Assembly (NCBI GenBank): GCA_017481395.1 | Contig: JAFUPE010000080.1 | Coordinates: 1-40,933, forward strand | Direction: 5' to 3' | DNA from: Ruminococcus sp. | GTDB taxonomy: Bacteria; Bacillota_A; Clostridia; Oscillospirales; Acutalibacteraceae | DNA: 40,933 nt | Part shown: positions 7,987 through 13,716 of the stretch, in pieces | How the letters are laid out: every line of letters begins with the position of its first letter | How positions within the stretch are numbered: the first letter of the stretch is position 1 | Program-made: the position numbers and the translations under genes | Notes under the pieces: generated by a model | What the model was told of the DNA's origin: nothing | Database searches by the model: none | What the model saw: the letters and a program-made list of their open reading frames with translations, nothing else

Positions 7987-8277
7987 TTGGCAGATAAAGA
8001 ATTTTTCACATATAAGGGCAGACCACTGGTAAGATGCGGTGATGAGCTTTACTACGGAAGCATGGCAGAGCGTTTTGTTATACGCATGCAGATTAAATCA
8101 AAGAAAACCGTAGGCGATTTGGAAATTGCCGACAAGGTCGCTATTCAGCTTATGTGTACCGACCCTGACCTTTCTCCCAGAAAGCAGCTTATCAAATCTT
8201 CCGAGAAAACGGGTCTTTTCCTTGCAATTGACATTGCAGACATCTGGTTAGAGCGTGCTCTTTCCAACAAGCTTTAA
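7987..8277 (+). CDS. Small conserved-looking protein downstream of ireB, function unknown
   Basis: The 96-residue product starts at a TTG with a well-placed ACGGAGGT site seven bases earlier; the next in-frame ATG (8062) has no such site. It begins 13 bases after the ireB stop, so it is probably co-transcribed and possibly functionally linked. The N-terminal half is a beta-rich piece (FFTYKGRPLVRCGDELYYG) and the rest looks helical (KKTVGDLEIADKVAIQLM), with no signal peptide or transmembrane segment. I do not recognise a family. In many Firmicutes ireB is instead followed by a ruvX/yqgF-type gene, which is not seen here. Confidence 0.75.
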   Translation: MADKEFFTYKGRPLVRCGDELYYGSMAERFVIRMQIKSKKTVGDLEIADKVAIQLMCTDPDLSPRKQLIKSSEKTGLFLAIDIADIWLERALSNKL

Positions 8278-8286
8278 TTTAAAACA

Positions 8287-8328
8287 AAAAGCCAAGGACA
8301 GCTTACTTGCTAATCCTTGGCTTTTACT
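8287..8328. terminator. Bidirectional terminator between convergent genes
   Basis: AAAAGCCAAGGA (8287-8298) pairs perfectly with TCCTTGGCTTTT (8314-8325). U-tracts would form in both directions. Confidence 0.85.
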
Positions 8329-8329
8329 T

Positions 8330-8953
8330 TTAATTTTTTTGAGTTTTAAGGGCTTCAATTACATTTTCGTTTTCGTCAAAAATATCACTTAAATCCGTAG
8401 CTGTAATGTCAATCTTTTCGTAGGTTCCGCTTAAATCCTTGCTATCAGTACTGAAAGCTTCTGCAAACTTGTACAATGCCTTGCCATCTGAGTCCGCTTG
8501 TCGGTATGTATTAAAGGAACGGCTCTGCGATAAATCATCACCTAAAACAAGATAACTTAAACCGCTGCTGTCGGTATAAATCCAGATTGTGCTGTCCTTG
8601 GCATCAGCCGAAGCCTTTGAGGTAATTTTCTCATTGTAAAGCTCGGCATAACCCATATCAAAGCCGCAGACCATAACGCTGTCTACCTTGCCGCCCTTTT
8701 CAGAAGGATAGGCAATAAGCATTTCAAGACCGCCGTCACCTGTAAAGTCGTAGAGCCTTACCACAGCCGTACCGCAAAGGGTGCCGTCGTTTTCTTTGGC
8801 TTCGCCGTACTTTTCGACAAAGCTGTTATACGTATTATAAAAAACTCTTGCTCGGTCAGCGTTACCTATATTGTAACTTCTGCCACCGTTATTACAGGCA
8901 ACCAACGGCACAGTAATCAAAAGCAAAAGTAAAGCCGAAATAAGCTTCTTCAT
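8330..8953 (-). CDS. Predicted lipoprotein of unknown function
   Basis: The 207-residue protein has a signal peptide of MKKLISALLLLLITVPLVAC type, with lipobox LVAC and Cys20 as the lipidated residue. The rest is soluble and extracellular, with segments such as VRLYDFTGDGGLEMLIAYPS. The DFTGDGGLEML stretch resembles the D-x-D/N-x-D-G repeats of FG-GAP/VCBS-like proteins and some clostridial lipoproteins that sense or bind calcium, but only one such loop is clear. The ATG is preceded by a GGAGGT site. It is transcribed divergently from the NusG-II gene. Confidence 0.7.
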   Translation of the reverse strand: MKKLISALLLLLITVPLVACNNGGRSYNIGNADRARVFYNTYNSFVEKYGEAKENDGTLCGTAVVRLYDFTGDGGLEMLIAYPSEKGGKVDSVMVCGFDMGYAELYNEKITSKASADAKDSTIWIYTDSSGLSYLVLGDDLSQSRSFNTYRQADSDGKALYKFAEAFSTDSKDLSGTYEKIDITATDLSDIFDENENVIEALKTQKN

Positions 8954-8983
8954 ATCAAAACCTCCATATTTTAAGCTAAATCT

Positions 8984-9012
8984 ATTTTACAATAAAGCTT
9001 AATAATTTGCAA
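8984..9012 (-). promoter_or_regulatory. Promoter of the lipoprotein gene
   Basis: On the minus strand TTGCAA (9012-9007) and TAAAAT (8989-8984) are 17 bases apart, about 30 bases before the ATG. Confidence 0.6.
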
Positions 9013-9026
9013 TAAAGATTTTTATG

Positions 9027-9056
9027 TTTACAAAAAGCCTTACAATAATGTATAAT
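9027..9056 (+). promoter_or_regulatory. Promoter of the NusG-II/Gx transporter genes
   Basis: TTTACA (9027-9032) and a perfect TATAAT (9051-9056) are 18 bases apart, about 30 bases before the TTG start. Confidence 0.65.
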
Positions 9057-9084
9057 TTTTAAAAACAGCTCTGGAGGGATTGCT

Positions 9085-9480
9085 TTGCACGGTGCGAGAG
9101 CCTATTTTAAAAAAACCGACTTAATGGCGGTAGTGCTTGTACTTTTAATATCCGCCCTTTCGGCTACATTTCTGATTTTAAACCATACGGATAATTCTAA
9201 GCCCGAAGCAGCCGAAATCAGAGTAAATACAAAGCTTATTAATACCATAAACCTTTCTCAGGTCTCAGAACCTTATACCATTACTGTAGAGGGCAACCTT
9301 CCGGTTACTCTTGAGATAAGCAAAGACGGAGTAAGATTCACAGAGTCGCCATGTACCGACAAGCTTTGCGTTCATTCCGGACTTATAGAATCAAACGAAT
9401 CGGCGGCTTGCCTGCCTGCAGGAGTTTCTGTTACCGTTAAGGGAGAAAAAACTCCCGAGGTAGATGTGGTTGTGGGGTAA
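9085..9480 (+). CDS. NusG domain II-containing protein, membrane-anchored
   Basis: The 131-residue protein has one N-terminal transmembrane helix (about 14-33) and an extracytoplasmic beta-rich domain with FTESPCTDKLCVHSG, typical of the NusG_II family (PF07009). The two cysteines in CTDKLC and a third in ACLPAG are usual for the family. Function is not established; such genes are often next to Gx-type transporters and redox modules. The start is a TTG six bases after GGAGGG. It is followed after three bases by the Gx transporter gene, the common clostridial arrangement. Confidence 0.85.
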   Translation: MHGARAYFKKTDLMAVVLVLLISALSATFLILNHTDNSKPEAAEIRVNTKLINTINLSQVSEPYTITVEGNLPVTLEISKDGVRFTESPCTDKLCVHSGLIESNESAACLPAGVSVTVKGEKTPEVDVVVG

Positions 9481-9483
9481 GCT

Positions 9484-10008
9484 ATGAGTAAGATAACAAT
9501 TAACAAAAAGCTTTTTACCATCGCACGCACTGCACTGTTGTCGGCGGTAGCGGTGGTGCTTTCTATACTTGAAAGCTTTATTCCCGATTTGCCCTTTGTT
9601 CTTCCGGGTATGAAGCTGGGACTTGGCAATATCGCTGTACTTTTAGCGGTGGAAACCTGCCCTTTGCCTGCTGTGCTTTATATTGCTGTTGTAAGGGCAC
9701 TTTTCACCCTTGTAACAAGAGGTGCTACGGCATTTTTTATGAGCTTTGCAGGGGCGGTAATAAGCTCACTTGTAATGTACGCATTGGCACATTTTAAGAA
9801 GCCTGCATTCGGATGTCTCGGTATAGGAGTTGCGGGTGCTTTGTCGCACAACTTAGCTCAGCTTTGTGTGGCACTGCTTATTGTAGGCGAAGCCGTATGG
9901 GGATACCTGCCAATAGTCTCCTTTTTCTCTCTTATTTCGGGGGCACTTACGGCACTTGTTCATTATTTTGCATTGCCATCGGTAACAAAAGTATCGTTTT
10001 TTCACTAA
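9484..10008 (+). CDS. Gx transporter family protein (heptaprenyl diphosphate synthase component I-like)
   Basis: The 174-residue protein is largely hydrophobic with five or six predicted membrane helices. The motif LPGMKLGLGNIAVL near residues 38-51 and the phrase RALFTLVTRGATAFFMSFAGA match the family PF07456 (Hpre_diP_synt_I, now called Gx transporter). These resemble ECF-type S components; the older annotation as a prenyl diphosphate synthase subunit is doubtful. It is probably co-transcribed with the NusG-II gene, which ends three bases before it. The substrate is unknown. Confidence 0.85.
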   Translation: MSKITINKKLFTIARTALLSAVAVVLSILESFIPDLPFVLPGMKLGLGNIAVLLAVETCPLPAVLYIAVVRALFTLVTRGATAFFMSFAGAVISSLVMYALAHFKKPAFGCLGIGVAGALSHNLAQLCVALLIVGEAVWGYLPIVSFFSLISGALTALVHYFALPSVTKVSFFH

Positions 10009-10012
10009 ATTG

Positions 10013-10041
10013 TTGCAAATTTCCCCTTAATATGATATGCT
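10013..10041 (+). promoter_or_regulatory. Possible promoter of the ExbD/TolR-like gene
   Basis: TTGCAA (10013-10018) and TATGCT (10036-10041) are 17 bases apart, 25 bases before the ATG. Both hexamers are moderate matches. Confidence 0.4.
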
Positions 10042-10065
10042 ATTTTTTATATAAGGAGAAGCGTT

Positions 10066-10458
10066 ATGGATAATAAAAAGTCTAAAAACAAAAAAGGCAG
10101 CAAGCTTCTTAAAATTGTAGTTTTAGTTGTAGTGCTTGCTTTAGTTGGAGTAGGCTCCATTATTTTGTCAGACGTTTTCTTTTCTGACGATACCCAATCT
10201 CCTGAAACAGAAACCATTACAATAAGGGTTTCGGACAAGGATATTTATTTAAATGGCAGTGATAAAACCAGCCTTGATGCTCTTGACGCATATTTAACAG
10301 AGCGTTTCGATAAAAACGATTACTGCACCGTTGCACTTATTAACGACACGCAAACTCCTGCCGATACCGATACCTACAATTTGGTGGTAGAGCTTTTAGG
10401 TAAGTTTGGAATTAAGCAGGACAGGCTTACGCTTCCTGCAACAGACGACGAGCTATAA
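10066..10458 (+). CDS. Single-pass membrane protein with an ExbD/TolR-like extracytoplasmic domain
   Basis: The 130-residue product has a lysine-rich cytoplasmic tail (MDNKKSKNKKGSK), one transmembrane helix at about 15-36, an acidic linker and a compact domain of about 75 residues. The domain reads TITIRVSDKDIYLNG, then a helix (LDALDAYLTERF), a strand (CTVALINDTQTPAD), a helix (YNLVVELLGKFGI) and a last strand. This order and spacing resemble the ExbD/TolR periplasmic domain. No ExbB/TolQ partner is in the window. The assignment is by eye; a clear GGAG site precedes the ATG. Confidence 0.65.
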   Translation: MDNKKSKNKKGSKLLKIVVLVVVLALVGVGSIILSDVFFSDDTQSPETETITIRVSDKDIYLNGSDKTSLDALDAYLTERFDKNDYCTVALINDTQTPADTDTYNLVVELLGKFGIKQDRLTLPATDDEL

Positions 10459-10506
10459 CTTCGACGACTAATAAGAATAAAGATTTTAAGAGGATTTGGT
10501 GCTGAT

Positions 10507-11082
10507 ATGAGATTACTTGAAGAACGAATTATTAACGAGGGCAAGGTGCTCCCGGGCAATGTGCTTAAGGTTGACGGATTTTTAAATCACAGAATTGACG
10601 TTGAGCTTTTAAACGCAATGGGCGAAGAATTTGCCCGACTATATAAAGACTGCGGCGTTAATAAAATCCTTACTATCGAGGCTTCGGGTATCGGTATAGC
10701 CTGTATTGCGGCACAGCATTTCGGCTGTCCTGTTGTTTTTGCAAAGAAGTCTAAAACCACCAACATCAGCTCCGACTTCTACTGTGTTGACGTACAGAGC
10801 TACACCCACAACACCACAAACAAAGTTATTGTTTCAAAGGAATATCTTGACGAAAACGACAGGGTTTTGGTTATTGACGACTTTTGGGCAAACGGCTGTG
10901 CACTCAGGGGACTTTGCAAGCTTATTAAGGATGCAGGCGCTACCTTAGTGGGATGCGGTATTGCTATTGAGAAGGGCTTTCAGCCTGGCGGCAAAGAAGT
11001 ACGAGCACTGGGCATACGCGTCGAGTCGTTGGCAATTGTAAAGTCTATGAATGATGAGGACGGCACAATTGTTTTTGGTTAA
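10507..11082 (+). CDS. xpt: Xanthine phosphoribosyltransferase
   Basis: Xpt salvages xanthine by transferring the phosphoribosyl group of PRPP to give XMP in the cytoplasm. The 191-residue length and the opening MRLLEERIINEGKVLPGNVLKVD are typical, and the PRPP-binding loop appears as RVLVIDDFWANG near 120-131. IEASGIGIACIAA is the second conserved segment. The 48-base gap upstream has no purine riboswitch, which often controls xpt in Firmicutes. Distance and lack of a terminator suggest it may be read from the preceding gene. Confidence 0.95.
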   Translation: MRLLEERIINEGKVLPGNVLKVDGFLNHRIDVELLNAMGEEFARLYKDCGVNKILTIEASGIGIACIAAQHFGCPVVFAKKSKTTNISSDFYCVDVQSYTHNTTNKVIVSKEYLDENDRVLVIDDFWANGCALRGLCKLIKDAGATLVGCGIAIEKGFQPGGKEVRALGIRVESLAIVKSMNDEDGTIVFG

Positions 11083-11090
11083 TTTTACTA

Positions 11091-11119
11091 TTGACAGTAT
11101 ATACATATTAGTTTATAAT
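11091..11119 (+). promoter_or_regulatory. Consensus promoter of the SAM riboswitch-metK transcript
   Basis: Perfect TTGACA (11091-11096) and perfect TATAAT (11114-11119) are 17 bases apart, ahead of the S-box leader. Confidence 0.9.
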
Positions 11120-11167
11120 ACCCTATGGTCAGAGGTTTGCTGACAATTTTCAACTTAATATTTACCG

Positions 11168-11297
11168 CTTATCAAGAGTGACTGAGGGAACAGGCCCTGT
11201 GACGTCCGGCAACCTGCGTTAAGTAAGGTGCTAATTCCTGCGGAGAACCGAAAGATGAGTTTTATTGCCGCTGTCGGTTTTCGACGGCGGTTTTATT
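11168..11297 (+). ncRNA. SAM-I (S-box) riboswitch with terminator, upstream of metK
   Basis: The aptamer runs from CTTATC (11168-11173) to GATGAG (11254-11259), which pair as P1. Between them are the conserved blocks AAGAGTGACTGAGGGA, GGCCC, CCGGCAACC and AAGGTGCTAATTCC of S-box leaders. A strong terminator follows, CCGCTGTCG (11268-11276) with CGACGGCGG (11282-11290) and TTTTATTTTT. SAM binding should favour the terminator and shut off SAM synthetase, a direct feedback loop. Confidence 0.95.
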
Positions 11298-11332
11298 TTT
11301 GCAAATTTTATTTTATCGAAAGGAAGATATAT

Positions 11333-12523
11333 ATGGCAAGATTTTTATTTACATCTGAGTCTGTAAACGAAGGTCATCCCGACAAAGTTTGCGACCAGAT
11401 TTCCGATGCAGTTTTAGACGCTATTTTAGCTCAGGACAAAAACGCCCACGTTGCATGCGAGGTAACAGCCACAACAGGCATGGTAAACATCATGGGCGAA
11501 ATCACAGCAAATGCTGAGGCTGATTTTGAAAAAATCGCCAGAGAAGTAATTAATGATATCGGCTACAACAAGGCTGAATACGGCTTTGACGCTGATACCT
11601 GCAAGGTTAACGTTTACATTGATGCTCAGTCTACCGATATCGCAATGGGCGTTAACGAGTCTTTAGAGCTTAAAGACGGCAAAGAGGATGCCGACAATCT
11701 TATCGGTGCAGGTGATCAGGGTATGATGTTCGGCTTTGCTTGTAACGAAACCAAAGAGCTTATGCCCATGCCAATTTCTTTGGCTCAGAAGCTTGCCCTG
11801 CAGCTTACCGAGGTAAGAAAAAACGGCACACTCCCCTACCTTCGTCCCGACGGCAAAACTCAGGTTACCGTAGAATATGATGACGATAAGGTAGTAAGAA
11901 TTGACGCTGTAGTTGTTTCAACTCAGCACGACGAAGACGTAACCCTTGACACAATCCGCAAGGATATTATCGAACATGTAATTAAGCCTGTCATCCCCGC
12001 TGAGCTTATGGACAAAGATACAGATATCTACGTTAATCCCACAGGCAGATTTGTAATCGGCGGCCCCGTTGGCGATTCAGGCCTTACAGGCAGAAAGATT
12101 ATTGTTGACACCTACGGTGGCTACAGCCGTCACGGCGGCGGTGCTTTTTCGGGCAAAGACCCCACAAAGGTTGACCGCAGCGGTGCTTACTACGCAAGAT
12201 ACATTGCAAAGAATATCGTTAAGGCTTCTCTTGCAACAAAGTGCGAGGTTCAGCTTGCTTATGCTATCGGCGTTGCAGAGCCTGTTTCTGTTTTGGTTGA
12301 AACCTTCGGTACAGCTAAATGCAGCGAGGAGGTACTTTCCAAGGCAGTAAAAAAGGTATTTGACTGCCGCCCCTCTGTTATTATCAGAGATTTAAAGCTC
12401 ACCGAAACCAAGTATCACCCCCTTGCCGCTTACGGTCATATGGGCAGAGAAGACTTGGGCGTTAAATGGGAAGACACAGACAGAGTTGATGCCCTTAAAG
12501 CCGCTGTGGCTGAGCTTTCTTAA
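11333..12523 (+). CDS. metK: S-adenosylmethionine synthetase
   Basis: MetK makes SAM from methionine and ATP. The 396-residue protein has all three signature segments: [11 protein letters not shown] near the start, [13 protein letters not shown] at about residues 122-134, and the glycine-rich [19 protein letters not shown] loop. The frame extends upstream into the riboswitch (11228), but the ATG at 11333 is preceded by AGGAAG and matches the family N-terminus ([18 protein letters not shown]). It is followed three bases later by a dCMP deaminase gene, which should therefore share its riboswitch control. Confidence 0.98.
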   Translation: MARFLFTSESVNEGHPDKVCDQISDAVLDAILAQDKNAHVACEVTATTGMVNIMGEITANAEADFEKIAREVINDIGYNKAEYGFDADTCKVNVYIDAQSTDIAMGVNESLELKDGKEDADNLIGAGDQGMMFGFACNETKELMPMPISLAQKLALQLTEVRKNGTLPYLRPDGKTQVTVEYDDDKVVRIDAVVVSTQHDEDVTLDTIRKDIIEHVIKPVIPAELMDKDTDIYVNPTGRFVIGGPVGDSGLTGRKIIVDTYGGYSRHGGGAFSGKDPTKVDRSGAYYARYIAKNIVKASLATKCEVQLAYAIGVAEPVSVLVETFGTAKCSEEVLSKAVKKVFDCRPSVIIRDLKLTETKYHPLAAYGHMGREDLGVKWEDTDRVDALKAAVAELS

Positions 12524-12526
12524 GTT

Positions 12527-13012
12527 ATGAAAAGAAAAGACTATATTAGCTGGGACGAGTACTTCATGGGCATTGCACTTCTTGCCGCACAAAGAAGCAA
12601 AGACCCCAACACTCAGGTAGGTGCTTGTATTGTTTCAAGGGATAACATAATAATCTCTACAGGCTACAACGGCATGCCAAAGGGGTGCTCTGATGACGAA
12701 TATCCTTGGAACCGCAATGGTGTCGATACAAAATACCCTTACGTAGTTCACGCCGAGCTTAATGCAATTTTAAACGCAAACGGCAGGGATTTATCAGGCA
12801 GTAAGCTTTACGTAACGCTCTTTCCCTGCAATGAATGTGCCAAGGCAATTATCCAAAGCGGCGTTAAGGAATTCTTCTACCTTTCAGACAAATACGCCGA
12901 CTCTCCCTCTACTCTTGCTTCTAAAAGGATGATAGAGTCTGCAGGCGTTAAGTTTACAAAGCTTATACCCAGCATTGACACTTTAACCCTTGATTTTAAA
13001 ATTAAAGAATAA
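12527..13012 (+). CDS. dCMP deaminase family protein (ComEB-like)
   Basis: This 161-residue cytidine/deoxycytidylate deaminase has the zinc site H75-A-E77 (in VVHAELNAI) and P-C101-x-x-C104 (in PCNEC). The extra zinc-binding or substrate-binding segment GYNGMPKGCSD near 46-56 is typical of dCMP deaminases and of ComE operon protein 2. The likely reaction is dCMP to dUMP, feeding thymidylate synthesis. It starts three bases after metK with no room for a promoter and no strong site of its own, so it is probably co-transcribed and coupled. The terminator at 13020 ends the unit. Confidence 0.92.
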   Translation: MKRKDYISWDEYFMGIALLAAQRSKDPNTQVGACIVSRDNIIISTGYNGMPKGCSDDEYPWNRNGVDTKYPYVVHAELNAILNANGRDLSGSKLYVTLFPCNECAKAIIQSGVKEFFYLSDKYADSPSTLASKRMIESAGVKFTKLIPSIDTLTLDFKIKE

Positions 13013-13019
13013 ACGAAAG

Positions 13020-13056
13020 CCACCGAACTTGAACTTTTACAAATTCGGTGGTTTTT
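13020..13056 (+). terminator. Intrinsic terminator of metK-dCMP deaminase
   Basis: CCACCGAA (13020-13027) pairs with TTCGGTGG (13044-13051), with extra pairing of TTG and CAA inside, followed by TTTTT. Confidence 0.85.
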
Positions 13057-13059
13057 ATG

Positions 13060-13410
13060 TTAGTGGGTATTTATGCCGAAAGAAATGGATATTGCTTCGT
13101 TTACCTTGCTCATGGAAGCATCGTCTACGCTTCCCATTTTTTCTTTTAGCCTGCGTTTGTCAATGGTTCTTACCTGCTCTAAAAGCACAACGCTGTCTTT
13201 TGAAAGTCCCGTAGACTCGGCACCGATTGCAATATGAGTAGGTATATTTGCCTTTTGTTGCTGACTTGTAATTGCCGCCGCAATTACGGTGGGGCTGTAT
13301 TTATTGCCCACATCGTTTTGCACAATTAGCACAGGTCTTACTCCGCCTTGTTCAGAGCCTACTACAGGGCTTAAGTCTGCATAAAATATATCTCCGCGTC
13401 TAACGTTCAT
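13060..13410 (-). CDS. mazF: MazF/PemK family toxin (endoribonuclease)
   Basis: The 116-residue protein has the MazF fold signature: [21 protein letters not shown] at the N-terminus with the catalytic Arg in the following RPVLIVQND, then [10 protein letters not shown] and [13 protein letters not shown]. Family members cut single-stranded RNA at short sequences and are usually held by a MazE antitoxin encoded just upstream. Here the upstream frame that abuts the ATG (TAAATG junction) has no ATG, GTG or TTG start and no MazE-like sequence, so the toxin appears unpaired locally. GGAG eight bases upstream serves as its ribosome binding site. Confidence 0.9.
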   Translation of the reverse strand: MNVRRGDIFYADLSPVVGSEQGGVRPVLIVQNDVGNKYSPTVIAAAITSQQQKANIPTHIAIGAESTGLSKDSVVLLEQVRTIDKRRLKEKMGSVDDASMSKVNEAISISFGINTH

Positions 13411-13573
13411 TTATTCACACTCCATATAAAGTGAGTCGTCTACCCAATAAGATTTTGTGGGATGATTTTGCTCACTCTGCTTCTTACTAATATTTTTGCC
13501 ATGTACAAAATTTTTATACTGCTTTAGTAATATTTTATTTTACGAAGTGTTTTATGTTACCTTAAAATAACGA

Positions 13574-13610
13574 AGCAGGAGAGAACAATTTATTCTCTCC
13601 TGCTTTTCCT
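13574..13610. terminator. Strong hairpin, probable terminator for the clpC operon
   Basis: AGCAGGAGAGAA (13574-13585) pairs perfectly with TTCTCTCCTGCT (13593-13604). TTTT follows on the plus strand. On the minus strand, the direction of clpC, a weaker T-rich sequence (TCGTTATTTT) follows, so the working direction is not certain. Confidence 0.6.
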
Positions 13611-13622
13611 ATTTTTCATATC

Positions 13623-13692
13623 CGTTAGCCACCGCAAGGCGTTTCGCCTTTGGATAGGCTACATGTTGAGGTAACGTCTAATTAACGGCGGG
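13623..13692 (+). repeat. Dispersed intergenic repeat, copy C
   Basis: CGTTAGCCACCGCAAGGCG, then TTTCGCCTTTGGATAGG, a variable middle and ATTAACGGCGGG match copies A and B. It lies 25 bases beyond the clpC stop, in opposite orientation to that gene. Confidence 0.6.
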
Positions 13693-13716
13693 TCGGTTTT
13701 CTTTCCAACCAATAAA

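Larger units (their letters stand above)
13411..13716. other. Intergenic region upstream of mazF and downstream of clpC
   Basis: No convincing gene was found. On the minus strand a frame ending WVDDSLYMECE abuts mazF but has no start codon; another ATG (13502) gives only 20 codons without a ribosome binding site. The region contains the hairpin at 13574-13604 and repeat copy C at 13623-13692. Confidence 0.6.

Noticed and set aside
9484..10008. Heptaprenyl diphosphate synthase subunit
   Set aside because: The protein is an integral membrane protein without prenyltransferase motifs. The transporter interpretation fits better.
10459..10506. Purine riboswitch ahead of xpt
   Set aside because: The gap is only 48 bases and lacks the conserved aptamer sequences.
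11160..11333. N-terminal extension of MetK from the upstream in-frame ATG at 11228
   Set aside because: That stretch is the riboswitch aptamer and terminator. The start at 11333 has a ribosome binding site and matches the family.
13440..13502. Twenty-codon minus-strand ORF (MAKILVRSRV...) as a MazE antitoxin
   Set aside because: It has no ribosome binding site, is far too short, and shows no similarity to MazE or CopG-type antitoxins.
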